Assembly (NCBI GenBank): GCA_019456245.1
Contig: VRUF01000011.1
Span: 1 to 19,270 of the forward strand
Direction of reading: 5' to 3'
DNA: 19,270 nt
DNA from: Planctomycetota bacterium
GTDB lineage: Bacteria > Planctomycetota > Phycisphaerae > Sedimentisphaerales > Anaerohalosphaeraceae
Part shown: positions 7,163 through 15,534 of the stretch, piece by piece
Position numbering within the stretch: the first letter of the stretch is position 1
Layout: each line of letters starts with the position of its first letter
The notes under the pieces: model-generated
Seen by the model: only the letters and a program-made list of their open reading frames with translations
Told to the model about the DNA's origin: nothing
Database searches by the model: none
Position numbers and translations under genes: made by a program

Positions 7163-10100
7163 TTATTTTTTTCCTTGTCCGATTAAGAGAATCGGCGCGG
7201 CAATTGCAATGGATGAATATGTACCTGCGATTATACCAACGAGCATTGCAAATGTGAAACCACGAAGGCCGGGGCCTCCCCAGATGTACATTACGAGGAC
7301 AACCATGAAAGTCGTAAACGACGTAAGTAGTGTACGAGAGAGCGTCTGGTTGATACTTGCCGAAAGCAACGGTTTGGAAAGCTTTGCCTGGCTGCCGCGA
7401 TTTTCACGTATCCGGTCAAAAACAACGATTGTGTCGTTAAGGGAATAACCGATGATTGTCAGGAAGGCTGCGATAATCGTAAGGTCGATCTTGAAGTCCT
7501 GTATCAAGAGCATGTCTCCAATCGTTGTGCCAGCGATGTAATAGCTTGCGGTAACTGCACCGAGTACGATGCAAACATCATGGACGAGTGCCGCGATGGC
7601 TGCGAAACCGTAATTGGCGGTACCGAACCTGATCCAGATATATGCGACAATGACAATCAGGGAAAGTATGATAGCGTTCAAGGCATCTATCATAGCTTCT
7701 GCACCGATGGAAGGGTCTATCTGTGTGACCCTCGACAGTGAAGTTTCCAGTGAAGTAGCCCCGTTTATTTTTGCCTTTTCGTTTTCGACGAAACGTGTCC
7801 ACTCGTTATCGCTGAGATCCCTGTATCCTGCATCGTCATGAATCGCTACGTACACAAAGCTTTTTGTCCTGGTTTTGGGGTCCGGTTCGTTGAGTTTATC
7901 GTCAAGAATTTTGTACTCGTACCATGTCAACTGTTCCATATCTCTCTTGAATCGTATTTCTTTTAGCCTTGTATTGATGTCATCAAAGCTGGTTTCTACA
8001 GCAAGTTCGACGACGATCTTTACGCCTCCGAGGAAATCTGCCAGTTCAAGTTCGGTGTCCGAGACAGTTTCAGCGGATACGATGTTGGCTTTGAGGTCGT
8101 CCTGTTTTTTCAGGTGCCCATCAAATGTTTCGCGAATTGCGTTGCTGACTATTTCGTCGATTTGTGGATTTGAAATTTCGGCTTTTTCGGCAAATGCCTC
8201 GTTAAGTACTCTCCTTAAAAGATTTGTGTTTACCTGTCCGATCGAAACGACAAACTTGTTTTCGGTTTCGGGGGTAACGGCGAGCTGATACAGAGAGCTT
8301 CCTGTTTGCTTTGCGGCTTGATTGATGGCAGCGGTTATAGTTTCGACGGTCTGGCCCGTTTCGCTGAAGGTTACGGTTGAGAACGTTTTGTTTGTCTCGC
8401 TGGTACTGATCTCAAACTGAAGGCCTGATGTTCCTACGCTGTAAACTTTTGCGTTTGCAAGTTCGCTGTCAAGTTCCAGACCTTTTTTCTGGATCCTTTC
8501 GCGTACTTGAGCAATATCGAGGCCGCTTGCTTGATGCACTTCGATAATAACGCTTGTGCCCTTTGTGAACTCGATTCCGTATTTACTGTTTTTGGTTTCG
8601 TCACGCGTAGCGAATATTGTTATTCCTCCGCAAACAAGTATTGTCGAGATGGTAAAGAAAATGGTGCGAAGATCCATCCAGTTGATGTTAGGTTTTTTTA
8701 TCAGCATCATCATTTTCAGTTTGTTCTTTATTGCACCCATGTTTATCAGAAAGTCGAAGATGACGCGTGTTGCGAAGAGTGCTGTGAACATACTTGAAGC
8801 GATACCGAGCATTAGTACGATTGCAAACCCTTTTATCTCTTCGGATGCAACCATGTTGAGGATCATTGCCACGAAGAATGTTGTAATGTTTGCGTCGAAA
8901 ATTGTTCTGAAAGCTCGCTGGTATCCGTTTGCGATAGCGGTTCTGAGTGATCCTCCGCGGTTCTGTTCTTCACGAATACGCTCAAAGATGAGCACGTTTG
9001 CGTCGACACTCATTCCGATGGTCAGTATCAAACCTGCGATCCCGGGCAGAGTAAATGTCGCATCGAACATCACCATCATCGCGAGGATAAACAGGATATT
9101 CATGCTCAAAGCCAATACGGCGATGATGCCTGCGAAGAAGTAATAAACAATCATAAAGACTCCGACTGCGATCATGCCGTATTTTCCGGCCTGGATTCCC
9201 TGCTTGCGGTTGTCTTCACCGATAGTAGATCCGATGGTTTTTTCTGAGATTGGTACATCTGAGAGTCTTGCAGGGAAGGAACCGGCGTTTAGTTTGTTTA
9301 CGGTGTCGTCGACTTCGATCTGTGTGTAATTTCCGGTGATTATGCCCCTGTAATCAATGACGCTGTTTATCGTTGGTGCCGTAATCGCCTGGTCGTCAAG
9401 TACTATGCACAACGGGCGATCGATATTGCTGGATGTCAACTTCCGGAAAAGTATTGCGGCAACATCGTCGTGGTTGAAACCGATTGCCCGCCGTCCATTC
9501 CGGTCCGTGTCCGGGTATGCCCTTTTCAGTTTCCACTGCTTGTCACCTGTGGCGCGAAGCATAGTTTCGGTCGGCTGATTGCTTGCCAGGACGTAACTTT
9601 TTTCGCCGAACTGTCCGCGAGCCAAATTTCCAATATTCTGATATCCCCTTGGGAAGTTTTCCGAATCTTCGATTTCGATCCAAGTATAGCGGCTGTCTGA
9701 AGCCTGCTTTGGGCCCTTTGTTTTTAAAGCTTCAAGATATGCCTCAATTTCTCCTGACCGCGTTATGCCGTCTCCTGTGGTCGGGAGGATACAAAATTCG
9801 AGTACACCGGCACCTTTTAGCATACGTTTGATGTCTTCCGGGTCGTCCAGTCTTCCGCCGACTTTTCGGTATTCTGAAAAAGCGGCGATAGTGTTTTTGA
9901 TTTTTTCCTCGCGGTCCGGGAAGCCTGTTATGAACTGATCGAGGAGCTCTTTTCTTTTTGTACTGGTTTCGGCAAGTTCAAGTACGTCGGTAAACTGTAC
10001 TATGGAGAGGTTTAGTTCCTGCAGCTTTTGGGTGGCGGTGCTGTGCCTTGCGTTAACTCCTGTTTCAGCACGCGCAAGATCATTGATTACCGGAGCCCAT

Positions 10101-10807
10101 TTTGCATACATGTCGACATAGTCAGTTGCCAGTTCTACCGCGCCTTTATTGTCTTTGGCGAAGAAGTTAATTTCTTCGGCGAGAGAATTTGGGTCGAGTT
10201 TATACCATCGGCTCGCGTTGGCAGCAAGATCGTCACCGGAGAGATTTAACTCGGTTATTTTGTCGCTGGTCGCTTCCATACGGCCGCCAAGCTCGTCACG
10301 TGTACGTTGTTTGGCGTTTCTCTCATCGTTTATCGTTACCCAATCCTCGAGTATCTGCCGTCTTTGCTGCGAGTTTCCGGCAATGTTGTCTATAGTTTCG
10401 TTTTTGATAGCGGTATCGTCGGAGAGGGAGCGTTTGAGCCTCATGAGGTTTTCGTTGCCTACCTCGAGCGAGTCAAGTGCTTTTACGTAAACCTCTCTTT
10501 TCGTGATCGTATCCTTACTTGCAAGCGGTACCTGTATCTCGATGCGTCTATCACCCTGTGGGCGCATGATGATGTTTGCAAGGTTTTTAGGATCGAGACG
10601 CCGTCGAAGTATTGGGATCATTCGTTGTGCGATCCCCTTGCGTTCTTTGTTATCGAGTCCTTCTGTGTCGATTTCGTAGATCATAGCCGAACCGCCGCCG
10701 AGGTCGATACCGGGTTTTAGCTTTTGGTCCAGCGGATATACAGTGAGTATAGCGACAACAACCAATGATATGATTAATGCCGGTTTCCAAATCGGGTTTC
10801 TGTTCAT
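7163..10807 (-). CDS. secDF: Fused protein translocase subunit SecDF
   Basis: A 1214-residue membrane protein joining SecD and SecF, the proton-driven accessory unit of the SecYEG translocase that pulls exported proteins through. The ATG at 10807 gives a first membrane segment (about 9-24) and PGIDLGGGSAMIYEI (32-46), the SecD opening motif. The six-helix core includes TIGSTIGEDN (524-533), the proton-relay region GMSVDANVLIFERIREE (598-614) and RAFRTIFDANITTFF (631-645). The SecF half starts near 708 with its own first membrane segment, YGIEFTKGTSVIIEV, and a later core with GYSLNDTIVVFDRIREN. Between IEIQVPL (89-95) and LKGAGVLEFCILP (330-342) there is an insert of more than 200 residues, charged and mostly helical, where ordinary SecD has a short connection. 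A second extended periplasmic region lies in the SecF half. yajC is 62 nt upstream. Confidence 0.95.
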   Translation of the reverse strand: MNRNPIWKPALIISLVVVAILTVYPLDQKLKPGIDLGGGSAMIYEIDTEGLDNKERKGIAQRMIPILRRRLDPKNLANIIMRPQGDRRIEIQVPLASKDTITKREVYVKALDSLEVGNENLMRLKRSLSDDTAIKNETIDNIAGNSQQRRQILEDWVTINDERNAKQRTRDELGGRMEATSDKITELNLSGDDLAANASRWYKLDPNSLAEEINFFAKDNKGAVELATDYVDMYAKWAPVINDLARAETGVNARHSTATQKLQELNLSIVQFTDVLELAETSTKRKELLDQFITGFPDREEKIKNTIAAFSEYRKVGGRLDDPEDIKRMLKGAGVLEFCILPTTGDGITRSGEIEAYLEALKTKGPKQASDSRYTWIEIEDSENFPRGYQNIGNLARGQFGEKSYVLASNQPTETMLRATGDKQWKLKRAYPDTDRNGRRAIGFNHDDVAAILFRKLTSSNIDRPLCIVLDDQAITAPTINSVIDYRGIITGNYTQIEVDDTVNKLNAGSFPARLSDVPISEKTIGSTIGEDNRKQGIQAGKYGMIAVGVFMIVYYFFAGIIAVLALSMNILFILAMMVMFDATFTLPGIAGLILTIGMSVDANVLIFERIREEQNRGGSLRTAIANGYQRAFRTIFDANITTFFVAMILNMVASEEIKGFAIVLMLGIASSMFTALFATRVIFDFLINMGAIKNKLKMMMLIKKPNINWMDLRTIFFTISTILVCGGITIFATRDETKNSKYGIEFTKGTSVIIEVHQASGLDIAQVRERIQKKGLELDSELANAKVYSVGTSGLQFEISTSETNKTFSTVTFSETGQTVETITAAINQAAKQTGSSLYQLAVTPETENKFVVSIGQVNTNLLRRVLNEAFAEKAEISNPQIDEIVSNAIRETFDGHLKKQDDLKANIVSAETVSDTELELADFLGGVKIVVELAVETSFDDINTRLKEIRFKRDMEQLTWYEYKILDDKLNEPDPKTRTKSFVYVAIHDDAGYRDLSDNEWTRFVENEKAKINGATSLETSLSRVTQIDPSIGAEAMIDALNAIILSLIVIVAYIWIRFGTANYGFAAIAALVHDVCIVLGAVTASYYIAGTTIGDMLLIQDFKIDLTIIAAFLTIIGYSLNDTIVVFDRIRENRGSQAKLSKPLLSASINQTLSRTLLTSFTTFMVVLVMYIWGGPGLRGFTFAMLVGIIAGTYSSIAIAAPILLIGQGKK

Positions 10808-10869
10808 GACATTATTTCCAAAAAGTTAAGTTGTAAAAGTTTTTTCAACGCGTGTGACTAATGTTTTTT

Positions 10870-11280
10870 CTATTCCTGCGAGATCTTACCGCTTATTGCA
10901 CCTACGGTTATCTTTATCTTCGTATTGTTCGACTCGTCGATCTTCAAGGTGATAATGTCATCCTTTACATCGATTATCGTTCCGATTATTCCGCCGATGG
11001 TTTTTACGCGGTCGTTTTTCTGCAGTGCCTGTACCATCTTTGAGTGCTGCTGCTGTTTTTTCTTTGGTCCCCTGAACATCATCAGGTATATAAACAGAAA
11101 CATGGCACCCATGATGATAAATGTAGTGTAATTGTTTGGTTTCGGCTCATCTCCGTCTTTCAGCGGATCTTTTCCGCCGGCTGGGTCTTTGGTTGCATTT
11201 TCTGTTTGCTGAATGTCTGTGGTCGAAGGGCTGTCAAGCTCGGTTCCTTCGCCGGCGGCTAGTATCCACATATTCTTCAT
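10870..11280 (-). CDS. yajC: Preprotein translocase subunit YajC
   Basis: A 136-residue small membrane protein that accompanies SecDF. The ATG at 11280 follows AAAGGAA on the minus strand. An unusually long, acidic, Pro/Asp/Lys-rich N-terminal region (about 10-50) precedes the single membrane segment (YTTFIIMGAMFLFIYLMMF, about 51-69). Then come the basic turn RGPKKKQQQHSKM and the signature LQKNDRVKTIGGIIGTIIDV, ending in DDIITLKIDESNNTKIKI. It lies directly upstream of secDF and downstream of tgt, the classic tgt-yajC-secD-secF order. The extended N-terminus is the only departure from the usual roughly 110-residue form. Confidence 0.93.
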   Translation of the reverse strand: MKNMWILAAGEGTELDSPSTTDIQQTENATKDPAGGKDPLKDGDEPKPNNYTTFIIMGAMFLFIYLMMFRGPKKKQQQHSKMVQALQKNDRVKTIGGIIGTIIDVKDDIITLKIDESNNTKIKITVGAISGKISQE

Positions 11281-11370
11281 TTGATATTTCCTTTAAGATT
11301 ATTCAATTATTACGCTAATTATACTATATCGTCTATTCCATTACCTTTACTTGATAATGACAAGGTCCTA

Positions 11371-11399
11371 TAACAAACTGACCGTCTGTCAGTTTGTTA
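11371..11399. other. Perfect 12-bp inverted repeat in the tgt-yajC spacer
   Basis: TAACAAACTGAC (11371-11382) and GTCAGTTTGTTA (11388-11399) are exact reverse complements around the 5-nt loop CGTCT. The stem is AT-rich. On the plus strand GTTTTTAG follows, but no plus-strand gene ends here, so it is not an obvious terminator for a known gene. It may be an operator or leader hairpin ahead of yajC, or one end of a small repeat element. Confidence 0.6.
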
Positions 11400-11431
11400 G
11401 TTTTTAGTTATTAGTTTTTAGTTGTTAGTTA
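11397..11431. repeat. 14-nt tandem repeat, 2.5 copies
   Basis: TTAGTTTTTAGTTA (11397-11410), TTAGTTTTTAGTTG (11411-11424) and the partial unit TTAGTTA (11425-11431) follow one another without gaps, differing at one base. The array overlaps the right arm of the inverted repeat at 11371-11399 and is followed by the hairpin at 11437-11452. Confidence 0.75.
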
Positions 11432-11436
11432 CCGAT

Positions 11437-11452
11437 TCGGCCTAACGGCCGA
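11437..11452. other. GC-rich hairpin downstream of tgt
   Basis: TCGGCC (11437-11442) and GGCCGA (11447-11452) form a perfect 6-bp stem with the loop TAAC. It lies 17 nt beyond the tgt stop (minus strand). No T-tract follows on the minus strand, so it would not be a canonical intrinsic terminator, but it may stabilise the 3' end of the tgt part of the transcript. Confidence 0.45.
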
Positions 11453-11468
11453 GGCTATTTTATTTTAG

Positions 11469-12578
11469 CTACTGGAACGCCTTCTTTTCAATGCACTCAT
11501 CGGCCCATGGTGCGAAAGTTCCTTCGGCTATCCTTCGTCTTATTTCGCTCATTAGCTGCTGGTAAAACGTTATATTGTGCAGGGACACCAGGATCGGTCC
11601 GAGCATTTCGCCGACATTGAAAAAGTGCCTTAATGCTCCTCTGCTGAAATTTTTGCAGCAGTAACATTGGCAAGCCTGCTCTATCGGCGATTTATCTTTT
11701 ATATGCGTACTGTTTCTAAGTCTTAGCGGTCCGTTTCTTGTAAAAGCGAACGCGTTTCTTCCGTTTCTGGTCGGCAGGACGCAGTCGAACATGTCAATGC
11801 CTGCTTTAACGGCAGAGATAATATCCAGGGGCAGTCCTACGCCCATGAGGTAACGGGCCTTTTGCTGGGGTAAAATCTCGGCCGTAAGCTCTGTCGTCCT
11901 TGCCATAAGCTCGTATCCTTCGCCGACGCTTAGTCCTCCGATGGCGTATCCGTCGAAATCGAGGTCTATAAGCTCATTGGCACAGAAAGTTCTAAGCTGG
12001 GCGTCGATTCCGCCCTGAACGATACCGAAAAGAAGCTGCTTGTCATTTCCGTGAGCGTCTTTGCATCGTTTTGCCCATCGGATCGTTCTTTCGACAGCTT
12101 TTTGCAGTTGCTTCGTTTCGCATGGAAACGGCGGGCATTCGTCAAAGCACATTATTATGTCAGCGCCGAGTCGATTCTGTGCCTCGGTTGCGATCCTGGC
12201 GTCCATGTAAATTTTTTCGCCGTCGATGTGGCTTGCGAATTCGACACCGTCGTCGCCGATTCGGTTTAAGGTGCTTAGCGAAAAGACCTGATAGCCGCCG
12301 CTGTCAGTTAGGATCGGACCTTTCCAACTCATCATTTCGTGCAGATCGCCGAGAGCTTCGACAACATGGGTTCCCGGTCTGATAAGCATGTGGTAGGTGT
12401 TTGCAAGTATGATAGTCGAACCAGTCTGGCTTATCTGTTCGGGGGTTAGTCCCTTTACCGTTCCTCGTGTGCCGACGGGCATAAAAACCGGGGTCTCTAC
12501 AATGCCGTGTGCGGTTTTGAGTTTTCCGCATCTTGCACTGCTGGCATTATCTTTAGCAGTTATCTCGAAGGCTTTCAC
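11469..12578 (-). CDS. tgt: tRNA-guanine transglycosylase (queuine tRNA-ribosyltransferase)
   Basis: A 369-residue cytoplasmic enzyme that exchanges guanine 34 for preQ1 in tRNAs with GUN anticodons, a step in queuosine synthesis. The expected base Asp92 lies in TDSGGYQVFS (91-100) and the nucleophile Asp265 in IDMFDCVLPTRNGRNA (261-276). IVQGGID (186-192) and GYAIGGLSVGE (210-220) form the base-binding pocket. The zinc site is C303, C305, C308 and His334 (CQCYCC ... LHN). The start is GTG at 12576-12578, preceded by GGGGT on the minus strand, giving MKAFEITAKD. The start is only 2 nt from the stop of the SpoIID-like gene, so the two are almost certainly co-transcribed and perhaps translationally coupled. 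Confidence 0.96.
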   Translation of the reverse strand: MKAFEITAKDNASSARCGKLKTAHGIVETPVFMPVGTRGTVKGLTPEQISQTGSTIILANTYHMLIRPGTHVVEALGDLHEMMSWKGPILTDSGGYQVFSLSTLNRIGDDGVEFASHIDGEKIYMDARIATEAQNRLGADIIMCFDECPPFPCETKQLQKAVERTIRWAKRCKDAHGNDKQLLFGIVQGGIDAQLRTFCANELIDLDFDGYAIGGLSVGEGYELMARTTELTAEILPQQKARYLMGVGLPLDIISAVKAGIDMFDCVLPTRNGRNAFAFTRNGPLRLRNSTHIKDKSPIEQACQCYCCKNFSRGALRHFFNVGEMLGPILVSLHNITFYQQLMSEIRRRIAEGTFAPWADECIEKKAFQ

Positions 12579-12580
12579 GA

Positions 12581-13855
12581 CTAATACCCCTTAACTAACC
12601 AAGAACCGGGGTAGTAGTAGCTTAGGATTTTTTCAAAGCTTGTTCCGTGTCTTGCTTGGCCGAGTGCGCCATACTGGCACATCCCAACACCGTGACCGAA
12701 TCCTGTACCAGAGTGGAATCTGAACTTGCCGTTTTTTTTCTCGATCCTGCATGCCGTGCTTTTCATCTTCATTCCTGTCGGGTCAAGTGTAAGACGCAGG
12801 TCCTCGCCTCTTATCCAATCGCTGGCGGAATCTTTGCCTATGATTTTTACACGGTTTATTCGACGGATTGGTCCGTTTTGGCTTACATCCGTCTCTTCGA
12901 TAGCAATGACAGTTTTCAACCGCTTTAGGGATGAATATTTTTCTGTCAGTTTCGAAGAAGCCTCTGCGATGCTGATCTCGAAGACGGGCCATGTTATATA
13001 GCTTTTGCGTGCGATCCTTTTGCAATATGGGCAGTCTACTCCGCGTAACGGTTCAAATGAATCACCGAATACGTTCCTGCTGTTTTCGGTATGGCCTCCG
13101 CATGTCGAACTGTAATAGGTCGGGAAAATACCTCTTGCACCGTTTTCATGCGTGCAGAGAAGCACCATTCCTTCGGTTTGCCTTACGGCGTCGATGACGG
13201 TGGCACGTTCTGCGGCAAGACCGCGGTAGACCTGATTTGCCTGTGTTGCCCTTACGTCCCATTGCCGCTTTGTACCGAACCTTTTTGCGATATACAGGCA
13301 ATAGGTTCTTGCGGCAACAGCCTGGGTTTTTAGAGCTTCGGCGTCCCAGTAGCTTGGCATCTCGGCACCAACGACGCCTGCGAGATAGGCCTCGATATCC
13401 AGAACGTTTATGACCATCAGCGAGCTACGGTCGCCGCTTAGAATTATCCTAAAGCTGCCGCGGTAGTGATTATCGTTTATTGCCATGACATAATGTTTGT
13501 CCGGCGTGACGAGTATTTCTCCGGAGAAGCTGGTTTTTCCTATCGCAATCTGTCCGTTTGCTATCGAAACCGAAACCGAAGTATTTTCACTGATGAAATG
13601 AGCACTGGCATTGCTTTGGCCGTCGGTAATGACGAAACCGGCTGCACTTTTTAGAGTACAATTCTTAACTTTGTCAAAGAGCAAAACCCTTACGCCGGGT
13701 TTTTCATTTTTATCACTACTGACCGAAGGATATTCTAACTGACGTTTCCAACAGCCTACAAAAGTCCATGCAAGCAGGAAAACTACAGCCCCGCCGGTCA
13801 TTACAGTACGTCTGAAAGCAACTGTTCTGTTAGAGTGCAATTTTAACGCTCGCAA
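12581..13855 (-). CDS. SpoIID/LytB domain protein, probable lipoprotein
   Basis: A protein of up to 424 residues. The N-terminus has Arg residues, a hydrophobic stretch and FVGC at about 32-35, resembling a lipoprotein signal with Cys35 as the lipidated residue. The SpoIID domain is recognisable in DIEAYLAGVVGAEMPSYW and EALKTQAVAARTYCLY (about 160-190), in TYYSSTCGGHTENSRNVFG, and in the C-terminal GFGHGVGMCQYGALGQARHG. In Bacillus, SpoIID cleaves denuded peptidoglycan glycan strands and LytB enhances amidase; in a non-sporulating planctomycete it is likely a general wall enzyme. The 5' end is uncertain: the frame opens with TTG at 13855, and ATG at 13801 (MTGGAVVFLLAW) would still give a signal peptide; neither has a good SD. 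It is directly coupled to tgt. Confidence 0.85.
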   Translation of the reverse strand: MRALKLHSNRTVAFRRTVMTGGAVVFLLAWTFVGCWKRQLEYPSVSSDKNEKPGVRVLLFDKVKNCTLKSAAGFVITDGQSNASAHFISENTSVSVSIANGQIAIGKTSFSGEILVTPDKHYVMAINDNHYRGSFRIILSGDRSSLMVINVLDIEAYLAGVVGAEMPSYWDAEALKTQAVAARTYCLYIAKRFGTKRQWDVRATQANQVYRGLAAERATVIDAVRQTEGMVLLCTHENGARGIFPTYYSSTCGGHTENSRNVFGDSFEPLRGVDCPYCKRIARKSYITWPVFEISIAEASSKLTEKYSSLKRLKTVIAIEETDVSQNGPIRRINRVKIIGKDSASDWIRGEDLRLTLDPTGMKMKSTACRIEKKNGKFRFHSGTGFGHGVGMCQYGALGQARHGTSFEKILSYYYPGSWLVKGY

Positions 13856-13871
13856 TAAAGTTCACAAGATG

Positions 13872-13969
13872 TATACCTTTAAAGGTAGTAAGTTTTCGCG
13901 AGTAAAGCCATATCTCTTGATTGTAGCGTTACTTAGCCGCGAAGAAACGGGAAATTTCAATCGTTATCA
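13872..13969 (+). repeat. Dispersed intergenic repeat, copy B (two partial units)
   Basis: The spacer 13856-13978 between the TPR gene and the SpoIID-like gene is largely made of this repeat. Unit 1 (13872 to about 13906) has TATACCTTTAAAGGTAGTAA and then CGCGAGTAAA; its core TACCTTTAAAGGTA (13874-13887) is a perfect 14-bp palindrome. Unit 2 (13937-13969) has CCGCGAAGAAACGGGAAATT and TCAATCGTTATCA, about 29 of 34 positions identical to 263-296. The asymmetric parts read in the plus direction although both neighbouring genes are on the minus strand, so a fixed 5'-leader role is unlikely. The palindromic core lies about 20 nt upstream of the SpoIID-like start. Confidence 0.55.
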
Positions 13970-13978
13970 ACACATCTA

Positions 13979-15268
13979 CTAAAGAGTCCTAAGGCTTAGA
14001 TCATTACTTTCAAGCTTTTCCTTGATCTCGTCAAGGCTTGTGACTCCAAAGTTCTTACACCCGAGAAGTTCGGCTTCAGTTTTGCTGATTAATTCGGCAA
14101 GTGTCCTGATGTTAAGTCGCTGCAGGCATCTTTTTGCCCTTACTGACAACCCGAACTCGTCAACAGTTGTGGCCAGAAGCTCCTGATCCGCTCCTTCGGC
14201 AACAGCTTCGGCGGCGATTGCTTTACACTGGTCTTCCAGCGACATTCCGAGCTTAAGCTCCTTCTGGTCTAATATTGCACGTATCTCTGCGAGCGAGGTT
14301 TCTCCGAAGTTCTTATAGGATAAAAGTTCCAGCTCACTGATCCTCAACAGATCTCCGATCTTGTGGATTCCCATCTTCTTGAGGCAGTTTCGGCTTCTAA
14401 CGGAAAGCTCAAAGTCGGAGATGGGAATTTCAAGTATCTGATTATGCTGTGTGAGCATCTTCTCGCGTTCTTCATCGTATATCATTACGCGAGAACTTTG
14501 GATGTCCTTTGCAAAAAGCCGTGCCTTTGCATGGTTTGGGTGGCAATCAAGAACCATATCTACGCATATTTCGGCCCTGTCATATTCGCCGATATCTTCA
14601 TAGAGTACCGCAAGATTCAGCATTGCGTTTGCATATACGGGCGAATTTGCTTTTGTCTGCCTGTAATAATCGATTGCGGCATCGTCTTGCCCGCGAAGGT
14701 CGCATGCATAAGCAAGATGGAAGAGAGCTTCCTGATGAGAAGCGTCAAGTTCGATGGCTATTTTATAATTATCCATCGCAGTTTCATACTCACCCTGTGC
14801 ATCGTTAAGTCTGCCCAGTTGGAAGTGGTAGTCTGCGCTGACTTTCTCGAAATTAGAACATGCGTTTAGAACTTTACCGGCTTCGTCGAGTCGTTGTGCC
14901 TTGCGAAGTGTATCTCCTTTCAGCAGGGCGACCATAAGCGAATCGGCACCGTTTTTTCCGGCATTGTCAAAGCTCGACAATGCTTCGTCATATTGGTTTT
15001 CATTGGATTGAGCACGTCCAAGGTAAACATATTTTTCTTTGCAATCGCCGGCTTTGACGAGGCATTTTATAGCTTCGGCGTATTTGGCAATCATACAAAG
15101 GCCGATTCCTTTTCCAAGGCTGGCTTTCTTATCTTCCAACTCTTGCGAGAAAGGCTCTTTTTTCAGATCAGTTGAATTGACTATCGCTGACAGTTTACGC
15201 AGATCTTCAAACGACGGTATTTGGGAACCAAACAAATCAACCTGAGCTTCTTCCATTATCGACGACAT
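13979..15268 (-). CDS. TPR protein with two RNA polymerase alpha-CTD-like domains
   Basis: A 429-residue protein. The ATG at 15266-15268 is chosen because AAGGAG (complement of 15278-15283) precedes it; the frame extends 6 codons further upstream. Residues about 45-250 are TPR-type helical repeats (YAEAIKCLVKAGD, YDEALSSFDNAGK, YETAMDNYKIAIELD, DDAAIDYYRQTKANSP, YDRAEICVDMVLDCHP). Residues about 281-344 and 367-429 are two copies of the helix-hairpin-helix domain ending RNA polymerase alpha: FELSVRSRNCLKKMGIHKIG ... KNFGETSLAEI, and FGLSVRAKRCLQRLNIRTLA ... KNFGVTSLDEI. Residues corresponding to the UP-element DNA contacts are mostly kept: Arg291, Asn294, Gly322, Ser325 and Glu328 in copy 1; Arg377, Gly408, Ser411 and Glu414 in copy 2, where Arg380 replaces the Asn. 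No signal peptide is seen. A DNA- or polymerase-associated role is inferred. Confidence 0.85.
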   Translation of the reverse strand: MSSIMEEAQVDLFGSQIPSFEDLRKLSAIVNSTDLKKEPFSQELEDKKASLGKGIGLCMIAKYAEAIKCLVKAGDCKEKYVYLGRAQSNENQYDEALSSFDNAGKNGADSLMVALLKGDTLRKAQRLDEAGKVLNACSNFEKVSADYHFQLGRLNDAQGEYETAMDNYKIAIELDASHQEALFHLAYACDLRGQDDAAIDYYRQTKANSPVYANAMLNLAVLYEDIGEYDRAEICVDMVLDCHPNHAKARLFAKDIQSSRVMIYDEEREKMLTQHNQILEIPISDFELSVRSRNCLKKMGIHKIGDLLRISELELLSYKNFGETSLAEIRAILDQKELKLGMSLEDQCKAIAAEAVAEGADQELLATTVDEFGLSVRAKRCLQRLNIRTLAELISKTEAELLGCKNFGVTSLDEIKEKLESNDLSLRTL

Positions 15269-15534
15269 AATATTTGCTCCTTGCAAGCTTTTATAAATTA
15301 GAACTAACAGTAAAACGGCAGATTATAAGGATCTCGTGATTATATGCAAATTTTTTTTCACGGTAAAAAGGACTCTGGAATTCTATATTGCAGTTTGCTT
15401 AATATTGCGAATATTTTTTGCATAAGAGGCGTTTGTTGTTATATTGATGTTCTAAGGGCTCACCGGTTTATCGGGGCGGGCTTGAGAATCGGGAAAACTG
15501 GAAACTGCAAATTAAGACTCCGAAAGGTGTTATT
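15269..15534. promoter_or_regulatory. Divergent intergenic region between the TPR/alpha-CTD gene and resB
   Basis: These 266 nt separate two divergently transcribed units and should carry promoters for both. The region is AT-rich. AATATT-GCG-AATATT at 15401-15415 is an inverted repeat that could be an operator, and TTGCTT-type hexamers lie nearby (15395-15400), but I cannot fix a promoter for either direction. A small plus-strand frame at 15344-15538 (64 codons) has no ribosome site or recognisable content and overlaps the resB start, so it is not called. Confidence 0.4.
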
